The notes under the pieces were generated by a model. That model was not told where the DNA came from, ran no database searches, and saw only the letters and a program-made list of their open reading frames with translations. From positions 25,019 to 89,018 of the forward strand of contig NZ_FQTQ01000048.1 of NCBI RefSeq assembly GCF_900128525.1: a stretch of DNA of 64,000 nucleotides, written 5' to 3'. Shown here piece by piece: positions 1-9,748 of this stretch. The translations under genes were made by a program, and so were the position numbers. Source of the DNA: a methanotrophic endosymbiont of Bathymodiolus puteoserpentis (Logatchev) (GTDB lineage: Bacteria; Pseudomonadota; Gammaproteobacteria; Methylococcales; Methylomonadaceae). Within the stretch, counting starts at the first letter, position 1. Each line of letters opens with the position of its first letter.

Positions 1-861
1 TGCCTCAGCCGCCAAAATATCTGGCCGTACTACCTGGCAGTTTTCGGTCATTACATCAGCCACCTGCGCGGTATTAATATCGAGCGATTTTGCCAATAAA
101 CGACGTAAATCACCATCCGTAAAAATACCCAACAAATAACCCTGCGCATCTATAACAGCCGTCATACCTAACTTTTTAGCCGTCATCTCTACTAATGCAT
201 CCATAACCCCCACACCACCTAAAACAATAGGCAATTGATCCCCCGCATGCATAATATCGCTAACTAAAACCAACAAACGCCTCCCTAAACTCCCGCCAGG
301 GTGAGATAGAGCAAATTCATCGCGTGTGAATCCCTGCAAGGTCATCAAACTTACCGCAAGCGCATCACCCATAACAAGTGCAGCCGTTGTGCTCGCAGTA
401 GGAGCTAGACCTAAAGAGCAGGCTTCTTTTTCTACCGCATTACTAATATGCGCAGAAGAAAATTTAGCTAAAGTAGAGTCTGATCTCCCAGTCATAGCTA
501 TCATCGGCACAGCAAGGCGTTTAATCAAGGGTAATAAGGTCACAATCTCAGTCGTTTCACCTGAATTAGACAAGACCAATACGACATCTTGCCGAGTAAT
601 CATACCTAAATCACCATGACTCGCCTCACCAGGATGCACAAAAAAAGCCGGTGTTCCTGTGCTCGCCAAAGTTGCCGCAATCTTTCCTGCAATATGCCCC
701 GACTTGCCCATCCCTGTGACAACAACCCTACCTCGACAAGCCGCAATTAAATGACAAGCTTGAATAAAATTTTCATCAATTTTTGCGCTTAGCGCATTAA
801 CTGCCTGCGCTTCTATATTAATAACTTCGCAGGCCGTGGCCATCAACTGCTTATCATCCAT
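1..861 (-). CDS. kdsD: Arabinose-5-phosphate isomerase KdsD (3' end cut by window edge)
   Basis: Interconverts ribulose-5-phosphate and arabinose-5-phosphate, the first step of Kdo synthesis for lipopolysaccharide, in the cytoplasm. My own translation gives 287 codons open to the window edge, against about 325 in the family. An N-terminal SIS sugar-isomerase domain shows TGMGKSGHI at residues 49-57, then HPGEASHGDLGM and SNSGET. It is followed by the FALSHPGGSLGRRLL linker and the start of the CBS pair (VSDIMHAGD). The ATG at 861 is preceded by an AAGGT ribosome site. The gene starts 11 bp after the yrbG stop, so the two are an operon, as in other gammaproteobacteria where kdsC and the lpt genes follow. 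The C-terminal second CBS domain lies outside the window. Confidence 0.95.
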   Translation of the reverse strand, partial: MDDKQLMATACEVINIEAQAVNALSAKIDENFIQACHLIAACRGRVVVTGMGKSGHIAGKIAATLASTGTPAFFVHPGEASHGDLGMITRQDVVLVLSNSGETTEIVTLLPLIKRLAVPMIAMTGRSDSTLAKFSSAHISNAVEKEACSLGLAPTASTTAALVMGDALAVSLMTLQGFTRDEFALSHPGGSLGRRLLVLVSDIMHAGDQLPIVLGGVGVMDALVEMTAKKLGMTAVIDAQGYLLGIFTDGDLRRLLAKSLDINTAQVADVMTENCQVVRPDILAAEA

Positions 862-872
862 ATCTACTTACC

Positions 873-1838
873 TTATAAAGCAGTGCTTTGAAAAATAGTC
901 CACTGATAAAACAAATAAGCTGACAATAGTGCCGAACCTTCCCAGCGGTTAATATTACCCGCCTTAGAAAACCCTAGTCCTAAAATAAATAACACGCCTG
1001 TCATGCCCAACAAAACAGGAAAATCACGGCTAATAACCGTTGCATCCACAGGACCTGGGGCTATCAAAGCCGGCAAAGAATACACAGCTAATAGATTATA
1101 AACATTAGAGCCAATGACATTACCAACTGCTAAATCATCTTCACCTTTTAATACACTACTAATAGATGCCGCTAGTTCAGGCAAACTCGTACCAAGAGCA
1201 ACAATAGTCAAACCAATCACCAAATCACTCACCCCCATCGTTTGAGCAATATTTACCGCGGCCCAAACTAACACTTTTGAGCTAAGCAATAACCCAATCA
1301 ACCCTACTGCGAAATATATCCAAGCCTTGCGATTAGGCATTGACTCAGGAATTTCAGCTTCCATTTCCTGAGCTAAAACATCTTTCTCTCGGCCAGCTAA
1401 AGCGCTACTAACCAACCAAAATAGAAATAAAGCCAACGCAACCAACATTATTATGCCGTCAACAAAACTTAAGCCATCTAAAGCCAATACATAACACAAA
1501 ATACTAATAAGCATTAAAGCAGGCAGTTCGCGTTTTAATAAACCTGAATGAAAAGCCAACGGAGATATTAATGCTGTACATCCTAATATTAAGCCAATGT
1601 TTGCAATATTAGAACCAATAGCATTACCAATCGCTAAGCCTGGATTACCCTGAACAGAAGCCAAGAGTGCCACTAAAACCTCAGGCGCCGAAGTCCCCAG
1701 GCCAACAATGGTTAAACCAACCAATAAGGGTGAAACGCCGAAATTACGCGCAATCGACGAAGTCCCATCAACAAACCAATTTGCTGCAAAAACCAAAGCA
1801 ACTAAACCTATGGCTAAAACAATAAAATCAATTAACAT
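873..1838 (-). CDS. yrbG: Calcium/sodium antiporter family protein YrbG
   Basis: Inner-membrane exchanger of the Ca2+/cation antiporter (CaCA) family. The 321-residue protein is almost wholly hydrophobic and has the two inverted alpha repeats that form the ion site: GTSAPE (48-53) with GNAIGSN (71-77), and GTSLPE (216-221) with GNVIGSN (239-245). A charged cytoplasmic loop around residues 148-170 separates the halves. Length and motifs match E. coli YrbG, whose physiological cation is not firmly established. It is the first gene of the leftward yrbG-kdsD operon. In relatives its 5' end faces mlaF directly; here about 1.9 kb including an insertion sequence separates them, so its original promoter context may be altered. 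Confidence 0.93.
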   Translation of the reverse strand: MLIDFIVLAIGLVALVFAANWFVDGTSSIARNFGVSPLLVGLTIVGLGTSAPEVLVALLASVQGNPGLAIGNAIGSNIANIGLILGCTALISPLAFHSGLLKRELPALMLISILCYVLALDGLSFVDGIIMLVALALFLFWLVSSALAGREKDVLAQEMEAEIPESMPNRKAWIYFAVGLIGLLLSSKVLVWAAVNIAQTMGVSDLVIGLTIVALGTSLPELAASISSVLKGEDDLAVGNVIGSNVYNLLAVYSLPALIAPGPVDATVISRDFPVLLGMTGVLFILGLGFSKAGNINRWEGSALLSAYLFYQWTIFQSTAL

Positions 1839-2372
1839 AATTATTTTGGTGTAAAAATTGCTTATTGTGCCATAAAAGATCGACCATAACCGTACACCTA
1901 CTTATAAAACAGCAAATTTAAATTTATAATGCGACAAAAAACGCCTCACTCCACGTTATTACTTCAGCAGATAAAGACCATGGCGATACTAAGAACCAAG
2001 CTGCTTATTTACAATGCTATCCACCAAAGCAGGCAAGCACGTATCCCGCAGGTTTCAATGACACTTGTAATAATGGCAGACACGCGCACACCTACCTGAG
2101 GCAATCATTCAGCCCCCCTTTTTTAGAAAACACCAAAATACCTCGTCATTCCTGTATACTTTTAGTAACAACTAATAGCAACAAACAGATTCCCAACTTA
2201 GGGTTGGTGATATTTTTATGAAACAGTGAGCAGCTACCTATGTGCATAAATAAAGCTAACCTTGAATGCTGCAGTCTAATAGACGTAACATCATTCACAC
2301 ACTACAAAACTAAAGGCTCTCGAAATAATGGGTCTATCCATTAAATAAATTTATCCAACAGACAAGATTTAA
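1839..2372. other. Gene-free stretch between yrbG and the IS element
   Basis: About 530 bp with no convincing gene. A 56-codon ATG frame near 1930 and a longer start-less frame overlapping it have no recognisable motif, no good ribosome site and no biased codon use. The stretch probably contains the yrbG promoter and is what remains of the old yrbG/mlaF divergent intergenic region, but no promoter can be assigned with confidence. Confidence 0.4.
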
Positions 2373-2381
2373 GTTTAAATT

Positions 2382-3604
2382 CTCTGTACACGACAAAAAA
2401 TTATCAAGTACTCTGTTCACTATAAAAGCCCTTGTTCTCCGAGCTAGGGCGCAGTAAAGAAATCAACTTCTTCCTCAATTTCTTGGACTGAGAAAACGTA
2501 TTAAATAATTCGGAACGAATACAATCTAAACCATACCTAAAGATACTTTGTGCGGGTCGTTGGTGTGTTTTTGTTTTGATGGGTAATACAGAATTATTTT
2601 TCCACTCACCGACTTTATGAGACCAACAAAACGCAATCACAGGTAAAACCAATAATTTCTTGATACGAAGATAACCCACAACGCGTGTCTCTTCAAGATT
2701 AAACCCTCGCCCTTTTAAACACCCAAATAAAGTTTCAATTTCCCAGCGTAAACCATACACTTCAATTGCATTCTGGTGGAAGCTTGAGGTAGCCACTATC
2801 AATAACTGACCATCACTCAAACGAAGACCGCTAAGATATACGGGGCATACACCTAATAATCTTGAATCAGTTAAAGTGAGTGTTTCACCCACTTTCAGCG
2901 ATTGAAACAAGCGATCGACTCGGATTTTCTCCCCCCGGCTATTAAATGTATAGCTATTGTTACGAATCCGAATAGTGAAAGGAATTTCTTCCTGAATCAG
3001 CCACCCTATCCATTTGTCGCCAATAAATTCACGGTCAGCCAACAATCCTTTTATATGGTTTTGCCCAAACTGACCGATAAATCGTTTCATTAACGCGATA
3101 CGTTCTCGCCAGTTAGAATTGCCTCGTTTATTCAAGGGCAACCAATACACAGGAATAGCCGCTCCTTTGTAAACAACAGCAAGAACCAATAAATTGATAT
3201 TGATTTTCCCCCACTTCCAGTTGGTTCGATCCAGTGAGAGATAGAAGTCATTTTCTGTAAAGCCAAAAAGTTTCATGACAAAGCTGGCCACTTCATTGTA
3301 ATCTAGCCAATGGTGACTAAAAAATCGTTGTATCCGCCTATAGCGCGACGCAATTAATGCCCGACTGGGAAAAAATAAAGCAAGCTGAGTCAGATTCACC
3401 GTACCTACAGTCATTAATGCGATTAGCATTCCCACAAAACAATTCATTCTTGCCTTGTTCCAATGGAAATGCTCGTTTAATATAGTCGTTAGTTCGTTGA
3501 TTTGTAATTGTCCGCTATTCATGTTTTGCCAAAACAAAAATAGGATATTTGATTACATTTCAACGAACTATGCCACCTTTTTAGATTTTTTGTCGTGTAC
3601 AGAG
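2382..3604 (-). mobile_element. Complete IS4-family insertion sequence, 1223 bp
   Basis: A single transposase gene is bounded by perfect 20-bp terminal inverted repeats. The left end reads CTCTGTACACGACAAAAAAT and the right end is its exact complement, ending at 3604. A 9-bp direct repeat, GTTTAAATT, flanks it at 2373-2381 and 3605-3613, which fits a target-site duplication. Intact ends, an uninterrupted transposase and a perfect duplication point to a fairly recent insertion. It sits in the intergenic region between the divergent yrbG and mlaF genes and breaks neither reading frame. Confidence 0.92.
2404..3537 (-). CDS. IS4-family DDE transposase
   Basis: Catalyses cut-and-paste transposition of the surrounding element. 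The 377-residue protein has the IS4 (DDE_Tnp_1) arrangement: Asp103 in SLDRTNWKWG, Asp168 in LLADREFIG, and the YREK signature Y261-x2-R264-x3-E268-x6-K275, which contains the catalytic Glu. The frame is uninterrupted and fills nearly the whole element, so it is probably functional. The gene reads leftward, toward yrbG. Confidence 0.93.
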   Translation of the reverse strand: MFWQNMNSGQLQINELTTILNEHFHWNKARMNCFVGMLIALMTVGTVNLTQLALFFPSRALIASRYRRIQRFFSHHWLDYNEVASFVMKLFGFTENDFYLSLDRTNWKWGKININLLVLAVVYKGAAIPVYWLPLNKRGNSNWRERIALMKRFIGQFGQNHIKGLLADREFIGDKWIGWLIQEEIPFTIRIRNNSYTFNSRGEKIRVDRLFQSLKVGETLTLTDSRLLGVCPVYLSGLRLSDGQLLIVATSSFHQNAIEVYGLRWEIETLFGCLKGRGFNLEETRVVGYLRIKKLLVLPVIAFCWSHKVGEWKNNSVLPIKTKTHQRPAQSIFRYGLDCIRSELFNTFSQSKKLRKKLISLLRPSSENKGFYSEQST

Positions 3605-3722
3605 GTTTAAATTATAGTGTGCAGATTTTGATAAAGCTACCTTGGCTCTGAAAAAACGCCTGTAAACTCAGGCTTTCAATTATAATACTTACTTTTTTGC
3701 GCAACAGATAAAAAATTTTCTT

Positions 3723-4517
3723 ATGATTTCCATACGTAACTTAACTTTCTCGCGTGGCAACAGAAAAATTTTTGATAATATCTCACTCGATATTATGCCG
3801 CATAAAATCACCGCCATTATGGGGCCCAGTGGCACAGGAAAAACCACCTTACTAAAACTAATCAGCGGACAAATAAAACCCGATAGTGGCAGTATCTTTG
3901 TCGACCAACAAAACGTCACCACTCTTTCGCGCAGCAAACTCTTCACCTTGCGCAAAAAAATGGGTATGCTCTTCCAAAGTGGCGCATTACTTACCGATAT
4001 GTCTGTATACGATAATATTGCCTTTCCTATTCGTGAACATACTCACTTACCTGAATCTATGATTCGCACCGTGGTACTCATGAAATTAAATGCCGTTGGC
4101 TTACGTGGAGCACGCGACTTAATGCCCAGTGAGTTATCCGGCGGCATGGCAAGGCGTGTCGCGATGGCGAGAGCTTTAGCGCTCGACCCCAATATGATCA
4201 TGTATGACGAGCCCTTTACTGGGCAAGATCCAATTTCATTAGGTGTTTTAGTAAAACTTATTCAAACGCTCAATCAAACACTAGGCTTAACCAGCATTAT
4301 TGTCTCTCACGACGTACAAGAAACTGCCGCCATTGCTGATTATATTTACCTCTTATCCGCAGGAAAGATTGCCGGTCAAGGCACACCCGAAGCACTTAAT
4401 ACGTCAGAATCCGCATGGGTTCAGCAATTTATGCAAGCCAAAGCTGATGGCCCAGTGCCTTTTCATTACCCTGCACATGACTTCACCAGTGACCTACTCG
4501 CTAATAAAAAGCAATGA
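3723..4517 (+). CDS. mlaF: Phospholipid ABC transporter ATP-binding protein MlaF
   Basis: ATPase of the MlaFEDB inner-membrane complex, which moves phospholipids between inner and outer membranes and maintains outer-membrane asymmetry. The 264-residue protein has Walker A GPSGTGKTT (34-42), the ABC signature LSGGM (138-142), Walker B MIMYDEP (158-164) and the switch His196 in IIVSHD. It is the first gene of a tight operon and overlaps mlaE by 4 bp (ATGA). The upstream IS element ends about 120 bp before its start, so transcription probably begins in the remaining gap at 3605-3722 or from within the IS. Confidence 0.95.
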   Translation: MISIRNLTFSRGNRKIFDNISLDIMPHKITAIMGPSGTGKTTLLKLISGQIKPDSGSIFVDQQNVTTLSRSKLFTLRKKMGMLFQSGALLTDMSVYDNIAFPIREHTHLPESMIRTVVLMKLNAVGLRGARDLMPSELSGGMARRVAMARALALDPNMIMYDEPFTGQDPISLGVLVKLIQTLNQTLGLTSIIVSHDVQETAAIADYIYLLSAGKIAGQGTPEALNTSESAWVQQFMQAKADGPVPFHYPAHDFTSDLLANKKQ

Positions 4518-5293
4518 ATATATTCCAAGTACTAGGTCAATCCACCTTAAAATCACTAGCTAAACTAGGCCGTGGCAGCCTATTTTTTATATCCATTTTA
4601 AGTGGTTTAGGCTATGTATTAAAACGCCCTAACTTACTAATGAAGCAACTCTATAGTGTTGGCGTACTAACGTTCTGGTTAATTTGCATCGCCGGTCTTT
4701 TTGTCGGCATGGTGCTTGGACTACAAGGCGTATATACTTTATCTACCTTTGGTGCTGATTCGTCATTAGGTATTATGGTCGCAGCCTCTTTAGTTAGAGA
4801 GCTAGGCCCCGTGGTCAGTGCCTTACTCTTTGCCGGTCGAGCAGGCTCTGCTTTAACCGCTGAAGTTGGATTAATGAAAGCAACCGAACAACTTTCAGGC
4901 ATGGAAATGATGGCTGTTGATCCGCTTAAATACATTATTGCCCCACGCTTTTTTGCCGGATTTATTTCCTTGCCATTGCTAGCCGCTTTATTTAGCGCTA
5001 TTGGTGTTATAGGCGGACATTTAGCGGGCGTAGAATTATTAAACGTCGATGCTGGCGCTTACTGGTCACAAATGCAAAGCTCCATCGACTTTTATGATGA
5101 TATTATCAACGGCATCATAAAAAGTATTATTTTTGCTTGGCTAGTGTCTTGGATTGCTTTATTTGAAGGCTACGATGCCCTGCCTACATCAGCAGGCATT
5201 AGTCGTGCAACGACACGCACTGTCGTTAACTCTGCATTTGCTATCCTTCTATTTGACTTTTTATTAACCGCCCTTATGTTTGGAGCTAACTAA
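4514..5293 (+). CDS. mlaE: Phospholipid ABC transporter permease MlaE
   Basis: Integral-membrane permease of the Mla lipid transporter. The protein has 259 residues with about five or six hydrophobic segments and the conserved core around ASLVRELGPVVSALLFAGRAGSALTAE, the cytoplasmic coupling helix of the MlaE/YrbE family. Length equals the E. coli protein (260 residues). It overlaps mlaF by 4 bp and is followed by mlaD after 2 bp, so the subunits are translationally coupled. Confidence 0.95.
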   Translation: MNIFQVLGQSTLKSLAKLGRGSLFFISILSGLGYVLKRPNLLMKQLYSVGVLTFWLICIAGLFVGMVLGLQGVYTLSTFGADSSLGIMVAASLVRELGPVVSALLFAGRAGSALTAEVGLMKATEQLSGMEMMAVDPLKYIIAPRFFAGFISLPLLAALFSAIGVIGGHLAGVELLNVDAGAYWSQMQSSIDFYDDIINGIIKSIIFAWLVSWIALFEGYDALPTSAGISRATTRTVVNSAFAILLFDFLLTALMFGAN

Positions 5294-5295
5294 TC

Positions 5296-5760
5296 ATGCA
5301 GTACAGATCCCTAGAGATTTTAGTCGGATTTTTTGTCAGTATCGCTATTGCTGCTTTATTTTTTCTTGCCTTACAAGTCAGTAACTTTAGCGCACTAAAA
5401 GACCATGGCAGCTATGCCGTAAAAGCACATTTTGATGATGTTGGCGGTCTAAAGACAAAAGCACTCGTCTCTATGGCAGGTGTGCCTATCGGCCGTGTCA
5501 CTGAGATTAATTTCGATGCTCAAAATTATGATGCCTTGGTCACTATGCGCATAGACTCGCGCTATAACACCTTACCAACTGATACCTCAGCAAGCATACT
5601 GACCTCGGGTTTATTAGGTGACAAATATATAGGCTTAACAGCCGGTGGACTTGATGAATTTTTAAAAAATGGCGACACCATTGACCTAACTCAATCAGCA
5701 TTAGTACTGGAACGACTTATCAGCCAATTCCTATTTAACTCATCAGATAAGTCTGAATAA
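5296..5760 (+). CDS. mlaD: MCE-domain lipid-binding protein MlaD
   Basis: Membrane-anchored MCE protein that forms a hexameric ring on the periplasmic face of MlaFE. One transmembrane helix (about 7-28) is followed by a single MCE domain (about 38-117) with the typical VGGLKTKALVSMAGVPIGRV and GLLGDKYIGL segments. At 154 residues it is shorter than E. coli MlaD (183), with a reduced C-terminal helix. The next gene is mlaB only 4 bp on; the periplasmic lipid carrier mlaC, usually between mlaD and mlaB, is absent. Confidence 0.93.
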   Translation: MQYRSLEILVGFFVSIAIAALFFLALQVSNFSALKDHGSYAVKAHFDDVGGLKTKALVSMAGVPIGRVTEINFDAQNYDALVTMRIDSRYNTLPTDTSASILTSGLLGDKYIGLTAGGLDEFLKNGDTIDLTQSALVLERLISQFLFNSSDKSE

Positions 5761-5764
5761 AATC

Positions 5765-6073
5765 ATGCAAAACATACAAATCACCCGCCCGAAGCCGGAG
5801 TGTTACTTGCTTAAAGGAGATCTAATTTTTAGCACTATTAATAAGACTGTGTTAAGAACCCTAGACCTTAAACAATCCCCTTCTAGCATCACTATCAACT
5901 TACAACAGGTTGGTGAAATTGATAGCGCTGGTCTTGCTTTACTTATAGAATGGATAAAATTTGCCCAAGCACATCAAAAAAAACTGTACTTTGACAATAT
6001 CCCAGCACAGCTAACAGCCCTAGCAAAACTGAGTTACATCTCAGAAACCGACTTATTTACAACTAAAGCATAA
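5765..6073 (+). CDS. mlaB: STAS-domain protein MlaB
   Basis: Small cytoplasmic STAS protein that in the known complex binds MlaF and supports its activity. The 102 residues show the STAS core beta strand and loop ITINLQQVGEIDSAGLALLI, with the Asp-Ser pair (D53, S54) at the usual phospho-site position. It follows mlaD by 4 bp and precedes murA by 9 bp. The bolA-like gene ibaG, usually found between mlaB and murA, is missing. Sequence alone would also fit other STAS proteins; the operon position settles the name. Confidence 0.87.
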   Translation: MQNIQITRPKPECYLLKGDLIFSTINKTVLRTLDLKQSPSSITINLQQVGEIDSAGLALLIEWIKFAQAHQKKLYFDNIPAQLTALAKLSYISETDLFTTKA

Positions 6074-7348
<1,275 letters not shown>

Positions 7349-7362
7349 ACGGGACTTTATTT

Positions 7363-7980
7363 ATGTTAACTATTGCTGTTTCCAAGGGCAGAATATACGA
7401 TGAAGCACTACCTTTACTGGCAGAAGCAAACATCATTCCCATAGACGACCCAAAAACGAGCCGTAAACTCATTTTGAGAACCAATCACCCTGACGTGCAG
7501 TTAGTCATTATTCGCGCTACTGACGTGCCTACTTTTGTAGAATATGGTGCTGCTGATTTAGGCATTGCCGGTAAAGACGTCTTAATCGAACATGATTCAG
7601 ATAATTTATATGAACCACTAGACTTAAATATTGCCTGCTGTAAATTAATGACCGCAGCACGCAAAGAAGCTCCTGAAATTACTGGTCGCGTTCGAGTGGC
7701 GACTAAATACGTTAAGACAGCAGAACGCTATTTTGCCAGCAAAGGCATACAGGCAGAAATCATCAAGCTTTATGGCGCGATGGAACTTGCACCGATTGTT
7801 GGTTTGGCTGACTGCATTGTCGATGTCGTCGACACGGGCAACACCCTCAGGGCAAATGGCTTGGAACCGCGCGAATTGATTATGAATATTAGCTCACGCC
7901 TTGTAGTTAATAAAGCCTCAATGAAAATGAAACATCAAGTAATTCAGCCTTTACTTGATCAATTTGAAAAGACATTATGA
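7363..7980 (+). CDS. hisG: ATP phosphoribosyltransferase, short form HisG
   Basis: First step of histidine synthesis: condenses ATP with PRPP. At 205 residues it is the short HisG type, lacking the C-terminal ACT-like regulatory domain. Visible features include [17 protein letters not shown] at the N-terminus, the [13 protein letters not shown] loop and the PRPP-binding [15 protein letters not shown]. Short HisG enzymes work as octamers with the HisRS-like subunit HisZ, which is not in this window. It is linked to hisD 13 bp downstream. Confidence 0.95.
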   Translation: MLTIAVSKGRIYDEALPLLAEANIIPIDDPKTSRKLILRTNHPDVQLVIIRATDVPTFVEYGAADLGIAGKDVLIEHDSDNLYEPLDLNIACCKLMTAARKEAPEITGRVRVATKYVKTAERYFASKGIQAEIIKLYGAMELAPIVGLADCIVDVVDTGNTLRANGLEPRELIMNISSRLVVNKASMKMKHQVIQPLLDQFEKTL

Positions 7981-7993
7981 ACGATAAAAGCAT

Positions 7994-9295
7994 ATGACTA
8001 AATCCATCACACGCTTAAATAGCACCGACTCAAATTTTCAGGCACAACTAAAACATCTATTGGCTTGGGAAGAAAGCGCTGATCATGACGTTCATCAGCG
8101 AGTTTTAGATATTATTGATAATGTACGCAAAAATGGCAACCAAGCCGTCATTGATTACACGAATCAATTTGATCATTGCTCAGTCACTGATGCAGCACAA
8201 CTCGAAATTTCTCAAGCACAATTAAAAGCAGCTTGGGATAATTTACCAGCGGATAAAACAGAAGCACTAGAAATTGCCGCAGCACGCGTGCGTGCTTATG
8301 CAAAAAAACAAAAAACAGAATCTTGGCAGTATACTGAAGCAGATGGCACGATTTTAGGCCAAAAAGTAACGCCTTTAGACCGCGCTGGACTCTATGTTCC
8401 AGGTGGTAAAGCAGCTTATCCTTCATCAGTATTAATGAACGCTATTCCTGCTAAAGTTGCAGGTGTTCGGGAATTAATTATGGTGGTACCTACGCCCCAA
8501 GGCGTAACTAATGAGCTTGTTTTAGCCGCTGCGTATTTAGCGGGTGTAGACCGTGCTTTTGCCATTGGTGGTGCGCAAGCTGTTGCAGCATTAGCTTATG
8601 GCACAGAAACGATTCCAGCAGTAGAAAAAATCGTTGGCCCTGGCAATATCTACGTTGCGACTGCAAAAAAATTAGTATTTGGTCAAGTTGGTATTGACAT
8701 GATCGCCGGCCCCTCAGAAATTCTTATTATTTGTGATGGTAAAACAAACCCTGATTGGATTGCTATGGATTTATTCTCCCAAGCAGAACATGATGAGGAT
8801 GCTCAAGCTATTTTGCTTTCAGACGACGCTGATTTTCTTGATGCTGTTGCCCAAAGCATAGACAGACTACTGCCAGAAATGGAGCGCGCTGAAATCATTA
8901 AAGCTTCGCTATCAGGTCGTGGCGCATTAATTAAAGTGGCATCATTAGAAGAAGCCGCTCAAGTTTCTAATACGATTGCACCTGAGCATTTAGAACTATC
9001 AGTAGAAAATCCTACTACTTTATGTGAGCATATTAATAATGCTGGGGCTATTTTTATGGGACGCTACACTGCTGAAGCATTAGGCGATTATTGTGCTGGA
9101 CCAAATCACGTGCTCCCTACCTCTGGAACAGCGCGCTTTTCTTCACCCTTAGGTGTTTATGACTTTCAGAAGCGCTCTAGCCTAATTTTTTGCTCAGCGG
9201 AAGGCGCCAATACTTTAGGCAAAACCGCGTCCGTTCTAGCACGCGGTGAAAGTTTAACTGCCCATGCCCGTTCTGCGGAATATCGTTTAAAATAA
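7994..9295 (+). CDS. hisD: Histidinol dehydrogenase HisD
   Basis: Last two steps of histidine synthesis: oxidises L-histidinol to histidine with NAD+, using a catalytic Zn2+. The 433 residues show the family signatures [30 protein letters not shown] and the metal/catalytic segment [10 protein letters not shown], followed by IAPEHLEL and [19 protein letters not shown]. Full length; the ATG has only a weak ribosome site (AAAAGC), so coupling to hisG is likely. Downstream, 100 bp separate it from an ASCH gene. Confidence 0.97.
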   Translation: MTKSITRLNSTDSNFQAQLKHLLAWEESADHDVHQRVLDIIDNVRKNGNQAVIDYTNQFDHCSVTDAAQLEISQAQLKAAWDNLPADKTEALEIAAARVRAYAKKQKTESWQYTEADGTILGQKVTPLDRAGLYVPGGKAAYPSSVLMNAIPAKVAGVRELIMVVPTPQGVTNELVLAAAYLAGVDRAFAIGGAQAVAALAYGTETIPAVEKIVGPGNIYVATAKKLVFGQVGIDMIAGPSEILIICDGKTNPDWIAMDLFSQAEHDEDAQAILLSDDADFLDAVAQSIDRLLPEMERAEIIKASLSGRGALIKVASLEEAAQVSNTIAPEHLELSVENPTTLCEHINNAGAIFMGRYTAEALGDYCAGPNHVLPTSGTARFSSPLGVYDFQKRSSLIFCSAEGANTLGKTASVLARGESLTAHARSAEYRLK

Positions 9296-9398
9296 TGGTT
9301 TCCATGTTATGAGAGGGCAGCGGATAACGCATAGAACGAACTAAAGTCCGCCATTACCAAAAAACTAAGTTCCATTCTACTAACCAAGAGAAATTAAT

Positions 9399-9728
9399 AT
9401 GACAGATCTACCAGAAAAAACCTGTAGCATAGAGCGCCTAGTCACTCACCCTAAATTAGTCGAAGCAGCATTAAGTGGCAGAAAAACCCAACAACGTCGT
9501 GATGGCGTTTATGCTTATCCAAATGAAACCTTCACTTTAGAAGGGCAAAAATTTATTGTGACTGATCTGACGCGTGAAACAATTGGCGACATGACCGATG
9601 CCGAAGCTCAAGCTGAAGGCTACCCAAGCCTAGCTATGTACCGTGATTTAATATTAAGAATGCATGCCGGCATGGAATGGGATGAATCTGCTCCAGTTTG
9701 GGTACACCACTTCAAACGTGTCGATTAA
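9399..9728 (+). CDS. ASCH-domain protein
   Basis: A 109-residue single-domain protein. The pattern is that of ASCH (ASC-1 homology) proteins, a PUA-like beta barrel suspected to bind RNA or nucleotides: HPKLVEAALSGRKTQQRR near the N-terminus, a central FIVTDLTRETIGDMTDAEAQAEGY and a C-terminal VWVHHFKRV strand. The biological role is unknown. It lies between hisD and hisC in the same direction, 20 bp before hisC, so it is probably co-transcribed with histidine genes; whether it has anything to do with histidine is unclear. Confidence 0.75.
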   Translation: MTDLPEKTCSIERLVTHPKLVEAALSGRKTQQRRDGVYAYPNETFTLEGQKFIVTDLTRETIGDMTDAEAQAEGYPSLAMYRDLILRMHAGMEWDESAPVWVHHFKRVD

Positions 9729-9748
9729 CCTAGATAATAAGCATATAC

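Noticed and set aside
326..619. 97-codon rightward frame near the left edge
   Set aside because: It lies wholly antisense to kdsD, whose motifs are complete; no ribosome site or protein similarity.
1930..2100. 56-codon frame and a longer start-less frame upstream of yrbG
   Set aside because: No recognisable protein features and no good start signal; could be an old gene remnant but this cannot be supported.
4300..4563. 87-codon frame overlapping the mlaF/mlaE junction
   Set aside because: Out-of-frame shadow of two well-supported genes.
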